8,112 bases of DNA from positions 1 through 8,112 of the forward strand of contig DBQJ01000013.1 in the NCBI GenBank assembly GCA_002305205.1, read 5' to 3'. The position numbers and the translations under genes are program-made. The notes below the pieces were generated by a model. The model was not told where the DNA came from and ran no database searches. It saw only the letters and a list, made by a program, of their open reading frames with translations. This document shows, piece after piece, positions 1 through 5,703 of this stretch (positions within the stretch are counted from its first letter, which is position 1; every line of letters starts with the position of its first letter). The DNA comes from a candidate division WWE3 bacterium UBA1397 (lineage in GTDB: Bacteria > Patescibacteriota > WWE3 > UBA101185 > UBA10185).

Positions 1-3
1 CAT
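1..3 (-). CDS. Start codon of a gene running off the left edge
   Basis: Only the ATG is inside the window. Read on the minus strand, the radical SAM stop codon (TAA, 23-21) is followed by an AAAGGAG Shine-Dalgarno (18-12), eight bases, and then ATG at 3-1. This signal closely resembles the one in front of the radical SAM gene (AAAGGAG then an A-rich spacer). The 17-base gap between stop and start argues for cotranscription with the radical SAM gene. In radical SAM/SPASM loci the next gene is often a partner enzyme, transporter or substrate peptide, but nothing of this protein is visible, so no function is assigned. Confidence 0.6.
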
Positions 4-20
4 GGTCTTTTCTCCTTTCG

Positions 21-1352
21 TTAGAATTCGGACAGCATGTCCTGTAGCAGTAACTGCTTTACTATTATACAGGACTCTTGGAAAGTGTTTTCACCCAAAT
101 ATCTTGAAATGGGACAAAAACCTTGGCAATTCCAACGGGCAAAGCAGGTAGCACAAGGGCTTTCTGGCAATTTCCCGTGTTCCACAATTCTGGTTTGTTT
201 GTGCATATCTATCTCAGGACTATCTGTTTCCAAAGTTATTTGCCCGTAGAAGAACAAATCAGATCCTTTATCGGAAGCCTTTGTAATACGGGAACATCCT
301 GAAATTGAACCATCGGGACATACACAGAACATAGTACCAGTACTGGCTCCACAAAACTGCATCTTGTCACGCCTAAACGTGTCTAGAGTACAAACGACTC
401 GTATATTAAGGTCTTTCCCCAGTACACGAGCTTCTGTGTAGTATTGCACAAACAGTTGGGGATCTACATCCAATTCTGTGGCACCAGAAGCTTTTCCACA
501 CAAAGACAACGGCTCAAAGTGTACCAGACCTCCCTGTTCTGCGAATATTTCCTTCGAGAGAAATCTCACAAAATCAGGCATTGCCTGCACACTCAAGCTT
601 GTTACCGTAGCCCGTATGGCAAAAGGTATACCGTGGTTTTTCAAATTACAAATACCATGCATAGACGCTTTGAACGATCCCTTACCTCCAATCACAGGAC
701 GCTGTAGGTTTTGAATCTCCTCATTTCCGTCCAAGGATATGGTGATATTATCAACGGCATATTCTTTAAGCCATTTAGCAAAATCGTCCGTGATTAACGT
801 TGCATTGGTAACGATGCTTATGTGCAAAGCTATTTCCAACACGTGTGCCTGACGCTCTGCATACAACACGCACGTTTTCAACAAACGTTTGTGTTTCAGA
901 GATTCCCCTCCACCATGGAACGTTAAAGTAAAATGCTTTCTTCCACGGGATTTTGCCAACTTTAAACTATACACTATTGCCTTTTTGGCAATTGTGTAGT
1001 CCAACGTTGTGGTGTCACATCCTGCTTTTGCATAGCAGTATATACACCGTAAATTACAATCGTTGGTTATGGAAAGTGTAATTCCTTGTTCGGCAGGTAA
1101 CACCGTTGAAGGTAAAACCCATTGCTCTGGTAGGGAAGTAAGACGATTATCCATCAAAAACCCTAAAGCTCTTGGATCAAACCCTGTCGTACTATTTCCC
1201 ACCGACAATGCCTCTATGATTCCTCTTAATTGCTCCGCACCCGCTTGAGAAACTTTCGTTACCAAGCCATGAAGTGGGGCATACAAAAACACGGAGGTTT
1301 CGTCTTTACACGGTATGAGAAAAAGCCAATCTCTTGGCGTAAACGCGCTCAT
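21..1352 (-). CDS. Radical SAM/SPASM-domain protein (peptide maturase-like)
   Basis: 443-residue enzyme predicted to cleave S-adenosylmethionine with a [4Fe-4S] cluster and perform radical chemistry, probably on a peptide. The cluster motif CNLRCIYC gives C99, C103 and C106 from the chosen start; the SAM-binding HGGGES motif follows at about 146-151. The C-terminus is a SPASM domain: FCGAS near 334, a CVCPDG stretch at 343-348, and the cysteine run CATCFARWNCQGFC at 400-413 plus a late Cys near 428, which should hold auxiliary Fe-S clusters. SPASM proteins include RiPP maturases and sulfatase-activating enzymes; the substrate here is unknown. About 90 residues before the cluster motif (with FLYAPLHG) form an N-terminal region I do not recognise. 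A longer reading starts at 1373, but AAAGGAG (1370-1364) lies 11 bases before the ATG at 1352 and would be inside the coding region of the longer form, so 1352 is preferred. It has its own promoter, and a further gene follows directly. Confidence 0.9.
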   Translation of the reverse strand: MSAFTPRDWLFLIPCKDETSVFLYAPLHGLVTKVSQAGAEQLRGIIEALSVGNSTTGFDPRALGFLMDNRLTSLPEQWVLPSTVLPAEQGITLSITNDCNLRCIYCYAKAGCDTTTLDYTIAKKAIVYSLKLAKSRGRKHFTLTFHGGGESLKHKRLLKTCVLYAERQAHVLEIALHISIVTNATLITDDFAKWLKEYAVDNITISLDGNEEIQNLQRPVIGGKGSFKASMHGICNLKNHGIPFAIRATVTSLSVQAMPDFVRFLSKEIFAEQGGLVHFEPLSLCGKASGATELDVDPQLFVQYYTEARVLGKDLNIRVVCTLDTFRRDKMQFCGASTGTMFCVCPDGSISGCSRITKASDKGSDLFFYGQITLETDSPEIDMHKQTRIVEHGKLPESPCATCFARWNCQGFCPISRYLGENTFQESCIIVKQLLLQDMLSEF

Positions 1353-1363
1353 GTTCTTTCTGT

Positions 1364-1370
1364 CTCCTTT
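1364..1370 (-). promoter_or_regulatory. Ribosome-binding site deciding the radical SAM start
   Basis: Minus-strand AAAGGAG, 11 bases before the ATG at 1352. It overlaps the codons right after the upstream in-frame ATG at 1373, so it selects the shorter protein beginning MSAFTPRDW. The upstream ATG has no comparable signal. Confidence 0.75.
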
Positions 1371-1403
1371 CATGAGATTTGTTGGTTATCAATTATTGGC
1401 GTA

Positions 1404-1432
1404 GTTATAGCATAAATACGCTATTATTTCAA
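1404..1432 (-). promoter_or_regulatory. Sigma70-type promoter of the radical SAM gene
   Basis: On the minus strand, TTGAAA (1432-1427) and TATAAC (1409-1404) are separated by 17 bases, and TGC directly precedes the -10 box, which makes an extended -10. Transcription would start near 1397, leaving a leader of about 45 bases that contains the Shine-Dalgarno. This is the best promoter in the window. Confidence 0.75.
1407..1424. promoter_or_regulatory. Operator-like palindrome inside the radical SAM promoter
   Basis: Minus-strand half sites TAGCGT and ATGCTA are separated by four bases (ATTT), with one mismatch from perfect symmetry, and an extra A/T pair outside. The site covers part of the -35/-10 spacer and the first bases of the -10 box, where a bound repressor would block RNA polymerase. 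The half site TAGCGT recurs in the palindrome upstream of the next minus-strand gene (2394-2414). No regulator gene is visible in the window. Confidence 0.4.
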
Positions 1433-1446
1433 AGTACACACATACG

Positions 1447-1474
1447 ATCAAAGGCGACTGTCGTCGCCTTTGAT
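1447..1474. terminator. Perfect 12-bp stem-loop between two minus-strand genes
   Basis: Arms ATCAAAGGCGAC (1447-1458) and GTCGCCTTTGAT (1463-1474) enclose a four-base loop. It starts 7 bases after the stop codon of the membrane-protein gene (1482) and ends 14 bases before the -35 box of the radical SAM promoter, so it probably ends transcription of the former. There is no T-run on the minus strand after the stem, so it is not a classical intrinsic terminator; it may act with another factor, or protect the mRNA 3' end. Confidence 0.55.
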
Positions 1475-1481
1475 ATAAAAA

Positions 1482-2366
1482 CTAGTTTAATAACAGATTA
1501 AGCTTAATCTTATCCAAGTTCAGCTTTCTAAAAATCCCAGGATTTATGTAATTCACACTTACCGCGTCTACCATCTTGTCGTAGAAGTTATCTACGTATT
1601 GCATGTTATCCCAGTCGTAATCTTTATAACTTGTTTTTGTTATTGCTACCCGAATTACCTCCTCTACACTTTCCTTGCCGTGCGAGTCGATCATCTTGGT
1701 GCTTATGTTTACACCTACCTGATTTACCCCATTTATATCAAAAGCTACCTTTCCGTATTTAATCATTCTTGAATACGCTTTATTTAGCATAGCTGTTTCG
1801 TCCCAGTATGTTTCATTTTCATTTACAATTATTGTGGCGGTTTTTGTAGCCTCATCGTATTTTATATCTAAGTTTGTACGAGTCTTTAGACTTGTATCGA
1901 GCGCTTTCCAAAGGTCATCGTAGATGTTGTACGGTTTTTCGGTTGGTTGAGGTGTCAGTGTTGCTGTGGCTACTGGAGTGGGGGTAGGTGTAGGAGTTTC
2001 GACGGGCTCTTGAGTTGGTTGTGGTTTTTCCTCAACGGGAGCCTTTGCAACTTCAACTGTTTTCGTCTTTGGCTGTTCGATATTCTTTGTAGCCTGTTCT
2101 CCTGCTTTCTGACCTTCTTTATATGCTTGTTGACTTGTCGAACTTGAGAAAGCAGCCGTAAATACTAGGACAAAAAACCACATTACTAAAAGCAAAATAC
2201 CTTTAACAACTTTTGGTAATTTGTGCGACTTCCAAATTAAATAAGTAAGAGTAACTGGGTAAAGCCCAATAAGTACAAGCTTTAATAGCCAGTTTTTATG
2301 CCATAAATTTTTAACTAGGTTTTGGCCCTGTGGCGTTGCAGTTTCAACCTGTTTTGCTTGATCCAT
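1482..2366 (-). CDS. Two-helix membrane protein with Thr/Pro linker, unknown function
   Basis: 294-residue protein, family not recognised. After a polar N-terminus of about 25 residues come two hydrophobic segments, about 27-45 and 55-73, separated by a short basic loop (KSHKLPK). A Gln/Lys-rich stretch (78-110) and a low-complexity linker with a TPTPTPTP run (about 110-145) follow. A folded polar domain occupies about 146-294. The layout suggests that the C-terminal domain is displayed on a flexible stalk away from the membrane; which side is not certain. An upstream in-frame ATG at 2402 exists, but minus-strand AGAGGAGG (2378-2371) lies four bases before the ATG at 2366, so the shorter start is used here. 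The C-terminal half has no motif I can name. A perfect stem-loop follows the gene, and a palindrome and a long hairpin precede it. Confidence 0.8.
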   Translation of the reverse strand: MDQAKQVETATPQGQNLVKNLWHKNWLLKLVLIGLYPVTLTYLIWKSHKLPKVVKGILLLVMWFFVLVFTAAFSSSTSQQAYKEGQKAGEQATKNIEQPKTKTVEVAKAPVEEKPQPTQEPVETPTPTPTPVATATLTPQPTEKPYNIYDDLWKALDTSLKTRTNLDIKYDEATKTATIIVNENETYWDETAMLNKAYSRMIKYGKVAFDINGVNQVGVNISTKMIDSHGKESVEEVIRVAITKTSYKDYDWDNMQYVDNFYDKMVDAVSVNYINPGIFRKLNLDKIKLNLLLN

Positions 2367-2370
2367 ATGA

Positions 2371-2378
2371 CCTCCTCT
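2371..2378 (-). promoter_or_regulatory. Strong ribosome-binding site of the membrane-protein gene
   Basis: Minus-strand AGAGGAGG is nearly a full match to the 16S rRNA anti-Shine-Dalgarno, four bases before the ATG at 2366. It decides this start over the in-frame ATG at 2402, which has no such signal. Confidence 0.75.
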
Positions 2379-2393
2379 GAAATAAGTAAGTAC

Positions 2394-2414
2394 TAGCGTC
2401 AATGGATGACGCTA
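2394..2414. promoter_or_regulatory. Perfect 8-bp palindrome upstream of the membrane-protein gene
   Basis: Arms TAGCGTCA (2394-2401) and TGACGCTA (2407-2414) enclose five bases. It lies 28 bases upstream of the ATG at 2366 and just outside its Shine-Dalgarno, where it could be an operator or a leader hairpin. It shares the half site TAGCGT with the palindrome in the radical SAM promoter. I find no convincing -35/-10 pair beside it. Confidence 0.45.
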
Positions 2415-2472
2415 AAACTACACAAAGGCAAGTCTTTTATTTGTTTTCAAGCTATGTTAAGACACTACAAAC

Positions 2473-2538
2473 AAAAAGGGACTACCCTTGTAGTATCTCA
2501 GCGGCGAAGCATCGAACCCGAGAGGGTAGCCCCTTTTT
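2473..2538 (-). terminator. Long terminator-like hairpin, possible leader attenuator
   Basis: Arms of 16 bases (2473-2488 and 2523-2538) match at 15 positions around a 34-base loop. The one irregular pair is A2481 with C2530. In plus-strand RNA this is an A-C mismatch, but in minus-strand RNA it becomes a G-U wobble, giving an uninterrupted stem that ends in UUUUU. This favours a role in leftward transcription, about 110 bases before the membrane-protein gene, either as an attenuator in its leader or as terminator of something further right. The loop can form a further CTC/GAG pairing (2497-2499 with 2520-2522). No T-box core or other known riboswitch motif was recognised. Confidence 0.5.
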
Positions 2539-2587
2539 GGAGATTATTAGAAATAAAGTTAATAATATAGCTTATGTATACAAACCG

Positions 2588-3432
2588 ATGAAAAATTATA
2601 TATTAAAAGAGGTTTTAAAAGACGGTAAAGAACCAGAAAATGAATTTCTGAAAACACAGTTTGATATTTTATTCAAACTCACAAAAAAACTCTATTTAAC
2701 GCTTGATATACTATCTACATGGAAAACAAAAAAAGTTTAAAAAGGAGTTGTACTACAGGCCATCAGTATGCTAGACAGTGAATTTGAGGCTATGGGAAGA
2801 AGTATACCTAATGCAACAATACTAGATAAGTACCTTGTAGCTTCCATATATAAAGCAGTTAGATTAACCAACGCAATTAATACTTTATGCGACTCTGGTA
2901 TAACCGACGAAGCACTACCTATATTAAGAAGTCTTATAGAGCACACAATAAATATGTGCTGGATAACGAACAAAGATACTAGTGCAAGACTAAGACAATA
3001 TATAAACGATTTGGGAACTGGGGCCTTTGGCAAATGAAACTCGCACGGGCTAAAGCCCGTGGTCTCTGCGGGGGTGAGGAGTGGACAGATACAAACTTAC
3101 TAGATCGGATGAAAGACGTGGGTTTCAAAGATAGAGATTACTTTGATTATTGTATCAAACTTACGTATGCATATTCACACATAAATGCTACATCTTTAAT
3201 ATGGGGAGAGGTATACGATGATCCAAGGCTTTCCAATCAAAAATTTACACCAGAGGCTATTTACGGTGTTACGGCACAAATGCTTGGACACGTAATCAAA
3301 GCGTTAAATTGCAAATTTACAGACCATTTTACTGAATATAACGATATCTGGAATCAAATAAAAGTTGATAAAGATATTAGAACCAAGATGGAAAAAGTAA
3401 AAAATACTTTCGATAAAAATATAGTAACTTAG
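2588..3432 (+). pseudogene. Broken DUF5677-like gene (nonsense codon and frameshift)
   Basis: Three pieces read as one protein in order. Piece 1 (to the TAA at 2738-2740) contains MKNYILKEVLKDGKEP and an amphipathic stretch. Piece 2, in the same frame and open right after that TAA, contains LPILRSLIEHTINMCWI, which resembles the helix of DUF5677 proteins rich in LxRSLxE. It ends at a TGA (3035-3037). Piece 3, in another frame (3034-3432), contains YAYSHINATSLIW, resembling the later S-H-x-S region of the same family. The frameshift coincides with a GC-rich palindrome. DUF5677 is a helical family of unknown function. The true start is unclear: the ATG at 2588 has no Shine-Dalgarno, and the frame is open back to 2402 through the hairpin. 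The AAGGAG at 2742-2747 is too far (20 bases) from the ATG at 2768 to restart translation convincingly. Sequencing or assembly errors could also explain the lesions. Confidence 0.55.
3044..3061. repeat. REP-like GC-rich palindrome at the frameshift site
   Basis: Perfect arms CACGGGCT (3044-3051) and AGCCCGTG (3054-3061) flank a two-base AA. It sits in a GC-rich patch (about 3038-3078) inside an otherwise AT-rich gene, exactly where the reading frame changes. Short palindromes of this GGGCT-AGCCC kind are typical of REP elements mobilised by single-strand (REP-associated tyrosine) transposases. Whether this copy is mobile cannot be told from one instance; no transposase is present in the window. 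Confidence 0.45.
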
Positions 3433-3648
3433 CAACGCCCCCTTTTATACTGTCTCGTTTGTCTCATTTATAGCCTGGAGAGTATAATTTGCTTGGGGTT
3501 TCCAGACTCGACTGGTGCTCCAAATGCTAAAGTGCCCTTAAAATCTTTTGAGTAATATATACCAAAGTAGTTAATCAATTCTGTTATAAATATAGTGGGT
3601 TATTCTTTTTGTTACATCAATTGTAAACAAGAAGCTTCAGTGTCCCAT
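3433..3648. other. Noncoding stretch between the broken gene and the terminator
   Basis: About 215 bases without a credible reading frame on either strand. It holds a few weak inverted repeats (for example around TTGTTACA and TGTAAACAA near 3610-3630), but no recognisable RNA gene, promoter or terminator. It may be decayed remains related to the neighbouring pseudogene. Confidence 0.4.
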
Positions 3649-3686
3649 AAAAAATGCCTGTAACTATTTTCATTATTACAGGCATT
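3649..3686 (-). terminator. Intrinsic terminator of the small membrane-protein gene
   Basis: Perfect 11-bp arms AATGCCTGTAA (3653-3663) and TTACAGGCATT (3676-3686) enclose a 12-base loop. On the minus strand the stem runs into TTTTTT (3654-3649). It begins 5 bases after the TGA of the 3692-4126 gene, which also shows that TGA is a genuine stop here. Confidence 0.85.
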
Positions 3687-3691
3687 AAAAT

Positions 3692-4126
3692 TCACTCGGG
3701 GATTACGGTACTATGAACAGAAATGAGTTTGTATTCAAATCCGTTCATTATAAATGTTATCGTATTTTTAAATTCCCACTGCATACGATTTTCCCCTTCT
3801 CCCCAAATGATGTACAAATCTCCGTCACTTTCCTTCCTTCCACTTTCTAGAAAGGAATAACCCGGAGGTGGTTCAATAAACAGAACACAAAGTTTATTAC
3901 CCTTTGTATCCTCTTCGGTAACACAGTAACCCTGCGTACCCGGCCAAAGCATACCAAGATCTACAGGAAAAGAATCTCCTTTTCCTTTCTCCCAAAAAGG
4001 GTTAACCAAGTATTCTTGGCTCTCTTTTTCTGCGTTGGTACCTGGCATATAGGGGAGAACAAGAAAACCAAAGGTAAATATTATTACAAAAAACACAACT
4101 AGCCAGCAACCCACTGACTTTCCCAT
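3692..4126 (-). CDS. Small membrane-anchored protein, unknown function
   Basis: 144-residue protein without a recognised family. An N-terminal hydrophobic helix (about residues 7-26, after MGKSVGC) is followed by a polar domain of some 115 residues with aromatic and Gly/Pro-rich segments (PPPGY, IIWGEGENRMQWEF). Two cysteines (68 and 80) in the soluble part could pair if it is extracytoplasmic. The helix could be an uncleaved anchor; Cys7 precedes the hydrophobic core, so this is not a normal lipobox. Gene calling is strong: promoter, Shine-Dalgarno (AGGAGG, five bases before the ATG) and intrinsic terminator are all present, so it is a one-gene transcription unit. It is divergent from the tRNA pair. 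Confidence 0.8.
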   Translation of the reverse strand: MGKSVGCWLVVFFVIIFTFGFLVLPYMPGTNAEKESQEYLVNPFWEKGKGDSFPVDLGMLWPGTQGYCVTEEDTKGNKLCVLFIEPPPGYSFLESGRKESDGDLYIIWGEGENRMQWEFKNTITFIMNGFEYKLISVHSTVIPE

Positions 4127-4131
4127 TACGC

Positions 4132-4137
4132 CCTCCT
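4132..4137 (-). promoter_or_regulatory. Ribosome-binding site of the small membrane-protein gene
   Basis: Minus-strand AGGAGG, extended upstream by A-rich sequence, five bases before the ATG at 4126. With the sites at 12-18, 1364-1370 and 2371-2378 it shows that minus-strand genes in the left half use strong Shine-Dalgarno starts. Confidence 0.8.
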
Positions 4138-4154
4138 TTTTCTAAGATCCCTGT

Positions 4155-4182
4155 ATAATACACCCTATAGTATAATATTCAA
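4155..4182 (-). promoter_or_regulatory. Promoter of the small membrane-protein gene
   Basis: On the minus strand, TTGAAT (4182-4177), a 16-base spacer and TATTAT (4160-4155). Transcription would start near 4148, giving a leader of about 20 bases that contains the Shine-Dalgarno. Confidence 0.6.
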
Positions 4183-4265
4183 AATTTAACAGTAATTAGT
4201 TTATGAATAGAAAAATGATCTAAAGTAAGTTAAAATACTCATGTACTTTCAATTCTTAATCACTT

Positions 4266-4341
4266 GGGAAGATAGCCAAGGTGGTCACGGCACCGGTCTG
4301 AAAAACCGGCTATGTGGGTCCGACTCCCACTCTTCCCACCA
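4266..4341 (+). tRNA. tRNA-Phe (GAA)
   Basis: Complete 76-base cloverleaf. Acceptor GGGAAGA pairs with TCTTCCC; anticodon stem CCGGT/ACCGG encloses CTGAAAA, so the anticodon is GAA. The T stem GTGGG/CCCAC is perfect, and 3' ACCA is encoded. The D stem has three pairs, with A13 opposite C22. The T loop reads TCCGACT, so position 55 is C, where nearly all tRNAs have a U that becomes pseudouridine. It is 11 bases before the tRNA-Val gene and probably shares its transcript. Confidence 0.93.
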
Positions 4342-4352
4342 GAATATTTCTT

Positions 4353-4429
4353 GGGCGGTTAGCTCAGCTGGTTAGAGCATTCGGTTTACATCCGAAAGGT
4401 CATTGGTTCGAATCCATTACCGCCCACCA
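4353..4429 (+). tRNA. tRNA-Val (UAC)
   Basis: Complete 77-base cloverleaf. Acceptor GGGCGGT pairs with ACCGCCC; anticodon stem TTCGG/CCGAA encloses TTTACAT, so the anticodon is UAC. The D arm (GCTC/GAGC) and T loop (TTCGAAT) are normal; the T stem has one T-T mismatch (second pair). 3' ACCA is encoded. No GC-rich terminator follows; the next 100 bases are almost pure A/T up to the ATP-grasp gene. Confidence 0.96.
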
Positions 4430-4497
4430 TAAATATTATTATTGTTTAATAAATAATTTCTAAATATAAATAATTTTTAATTAAAAAAGGTATTGAA

Positions 4498-4526
4498 TTG
4501 TTGTTTGTGATGTGATTTTATATTAA
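4498..4526 (+). promoter_or_regulatory. Putative promoter giving a leaderless ATP-grasp mRNA
   Basis: TTGTTG (4498-4503), a 17-base spacer and TATTAA (4521-4526); an overlapping TATATT (4519-4524) is an alternative -10. The box ends five to seven bases before the ATG at 4532, so transcription would start at or next to the start codon. No Shine-Dalgarno precedes that ATG. The surrounding AT-richness makes chance matches likely. Confidence 0.4.
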
Positions 4527-4531
4527 ATGAC

Positions 4532-5695
4532 ATGATATTAGATAAAAATGACACAAATAATAAAAATCAAAACGAATATAATAACAATAGTAGTAATATA
4601 AATGATAATACTAATGGACATAGTACAAACGGAAACGGACATAGTACAAACGGACATTCGACTAATGGAAATGGGATTGATTACACATCAGAAACGAGAG
4701 CCATTGAAGGACTTAAGATAGGTATTATATATTCCGATGTAAGAAGAGAATATTTTCCTACCGAAGAACAATATATTACCGAAAAAGATGCTTACACTGA
4801 TGCTGAAATTATTGGGCAACATTTAGCTAAATTAGGAGCAACTCCATTGCTTTATCCCGGAAATGAATCTCTTGTTGAGAATTTAAGGAGAGACAATCCT
4901 GCAATGGTATTTAACCTGGTTGATTCAGTAAAAGGTAATGAATACCTGTCGTCAACAATACCGGGTATATTGGACATGCTTGATGTACCTTATACAGGTG
5001 CAGGGTTGTTAGGATTAGCATTAACTTATAATAAATTCCTGGTAAAGAAATTATTTTCCCAGGTAGGAGTTCCTGTTCCTAACTTTCAACTATTTTCCAC
5101 ACCAAATGATATCCTAGATCCTAATCTTAGATTTCCTCTTATATCTAAGTTAAATGAAATACACGGGGCAGTAGAAATAAATCAGAATGCAGTTTCAGAA
5201 AATGAAAAAGATTTAAGAGAAAGAATTAAATATTTGATAAATACATATGATCAGGCAGTATTGGTAGAAGAGTTTATAGTAGGAAGAGAAATCGTTTCAT
5301 ATTTATTAGAAGGATTGAATACAAAAATATATACGGCTGAGAAAGTGTTTAATAAACCCGATGATAAATATGTATTTGCTACATTCCAGGATCAATGGGG
5401 GGAGTATTCAAATGATCAGAGTACATGGCCGTATATTTATCAAAAATATGATGACCAGATGCTGAAGGATTTAACCAGAAAAGCATTTGATGTTACAAGA
5501 ATGGCTGATTACGGTAAATTTGATATTAGGATGGATCAGTCAGGAAGATATTTTTTCATAGATGCTAACGCAAATCCCTCTTTTGGTCCTAAAGAACTGT
5601 ATACTTCCATGGGATTAATCATACAGGAACAATATGGTGTTCCATTTACTGATATATTAAAAAGGTTAGTAAATAATACTTTATATCACAATTAG
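4532..5695 (+). CDS. D-Ala-D-Ala-ligase-like ATP-grasp with repetitive N-terminal tail
   Basis: 387-residue ATP-grasp ligase expected to activate a carboxylate with ATP and join it to an amine. Residues 1-55 are an Asn/Gly-rich tail with GHSTN repeats; the Ddl-like fold starts near 61 (LKIGIIYSD). VPYTGAGLLGLALTYNKFLVKKLF (152-175) matches the Ddl region PYTGS...DK. LVEEFIVGRE (244-253) fits the ATP-binding strand. Metal and phosphate residues in FDIRMD...FFIDANANPSF appear conserved (D331, D344, N346). Differences from Ddl are marked: the Arg before the first of these Asp is Lys329, the glycine loop is degenerate (NEIHGAVEI), and the PGMTxxSL motif that holds the second D-Ala is PSFGPKEL. 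The first Met is the only in-frame start before residue 125, so the tail is translated. The gene ends 8 bases from the convergent acetyltransferase gene. Substrate unknown; a cell-wall dipeptide ligase is unlikely. Confidence 0.88.
   Translation: MILDKNDTNNKNQNEYNNNSSNINDNTNGHSTNGNGHSTNGHSTNGNGIDYTSETRAIEGLKIGIIYSDVRREYFPTEEQYITEKDAYTDAEIIGQHLAKLGATPLLYPGNESLVENLRRDNPAMVFNLVDSVKGNEYLSSTIPGILDMLDVPYTGAGLLGLALTYNKFLVKKLFSQVGVPVPNFQLFSTPNDILDPNLRFPLISKLNEIHGAVEINQNAVSENEKDLRERIKYLINTYDQAVLVEEFIVGREIVSYLLEGLNTKIYTAEKVFNKPDDKYVFATFQDQWGEYSNDQSTWPYIYQKYDDQMLKDLTRKAFDVTRMADYGKFDIRMDQSGRYFFIDANANPSFGPKELYTSMGLIIQEQYGVPFTDILKRLVNNTLYHN
4616..4672 (+). repeat. In-frame 15-base tandem repeat encoding GHSTN
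   Basis: Three 15-base units (4616-4630, 4637-4651, 4652-4666), with GGAAAC between the first two and GGAAAT after the third, encode GHSTN-GN-GHSTN-GHSTN-GN. Units one and two are identical. Unit three encodes the same residues with different Ser, Thr and Asn codons (TCG, ACT, AAT instead of AGT, ACA, AAC). Confidence 0.9.
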
Positions 5696-5703
5696 TGTAT
5701 TAG

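Noticed and set aside
2473..2538. T-box riboswitch or integron attC site
   Set aside because: No AGGGTGG-type T-box core with UGGN bulge and no specifier stem were found. No integron-type GTTRRRY/RYYYAAC boxes flank the palindrome.
2737..3033. Minus-strand reading frame with hydrophobic product opposite the broken gene
   Set aside because: No ribosome-binding site, and the opposite strand carries family-like protein sequence; this frame is its antisense shadow.
3480..3530. tRNA remnant or attachment site near GGGGTTTCCAGACTCGACTGG
   Set aside because: It vaguely resembles a tRNA T arm, but stem pairing does not hold and it shares no stretch with the 3' ends of the tRNAs in the window.
2738..3740. 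UGA recoded as glycine, as in Absconditabacteria and Gracilibacteria, to explain the TGA at 3035 and the open frames
   Set aside because: The gene at 3692-4126 ends in TGA followed five bases later by an intrinsic terminator, and the pseudogene is also interrupted by a TAA and a true frame change, so recoding does not repair it.
4616..4672. CRISPR or satellite repeat
   Set aside because: Units are 15 bases, in frame and contiguous within a coding region, without unique spacers.
4532..5695. Naming the first ATP-grasp gene ddl
   Set aside because: The second-substrate motif PGMTxxSL and the Arg equivalent to R255 are missing, and the glycine loop is degenerate. Overall similarity supports the superfamily only.
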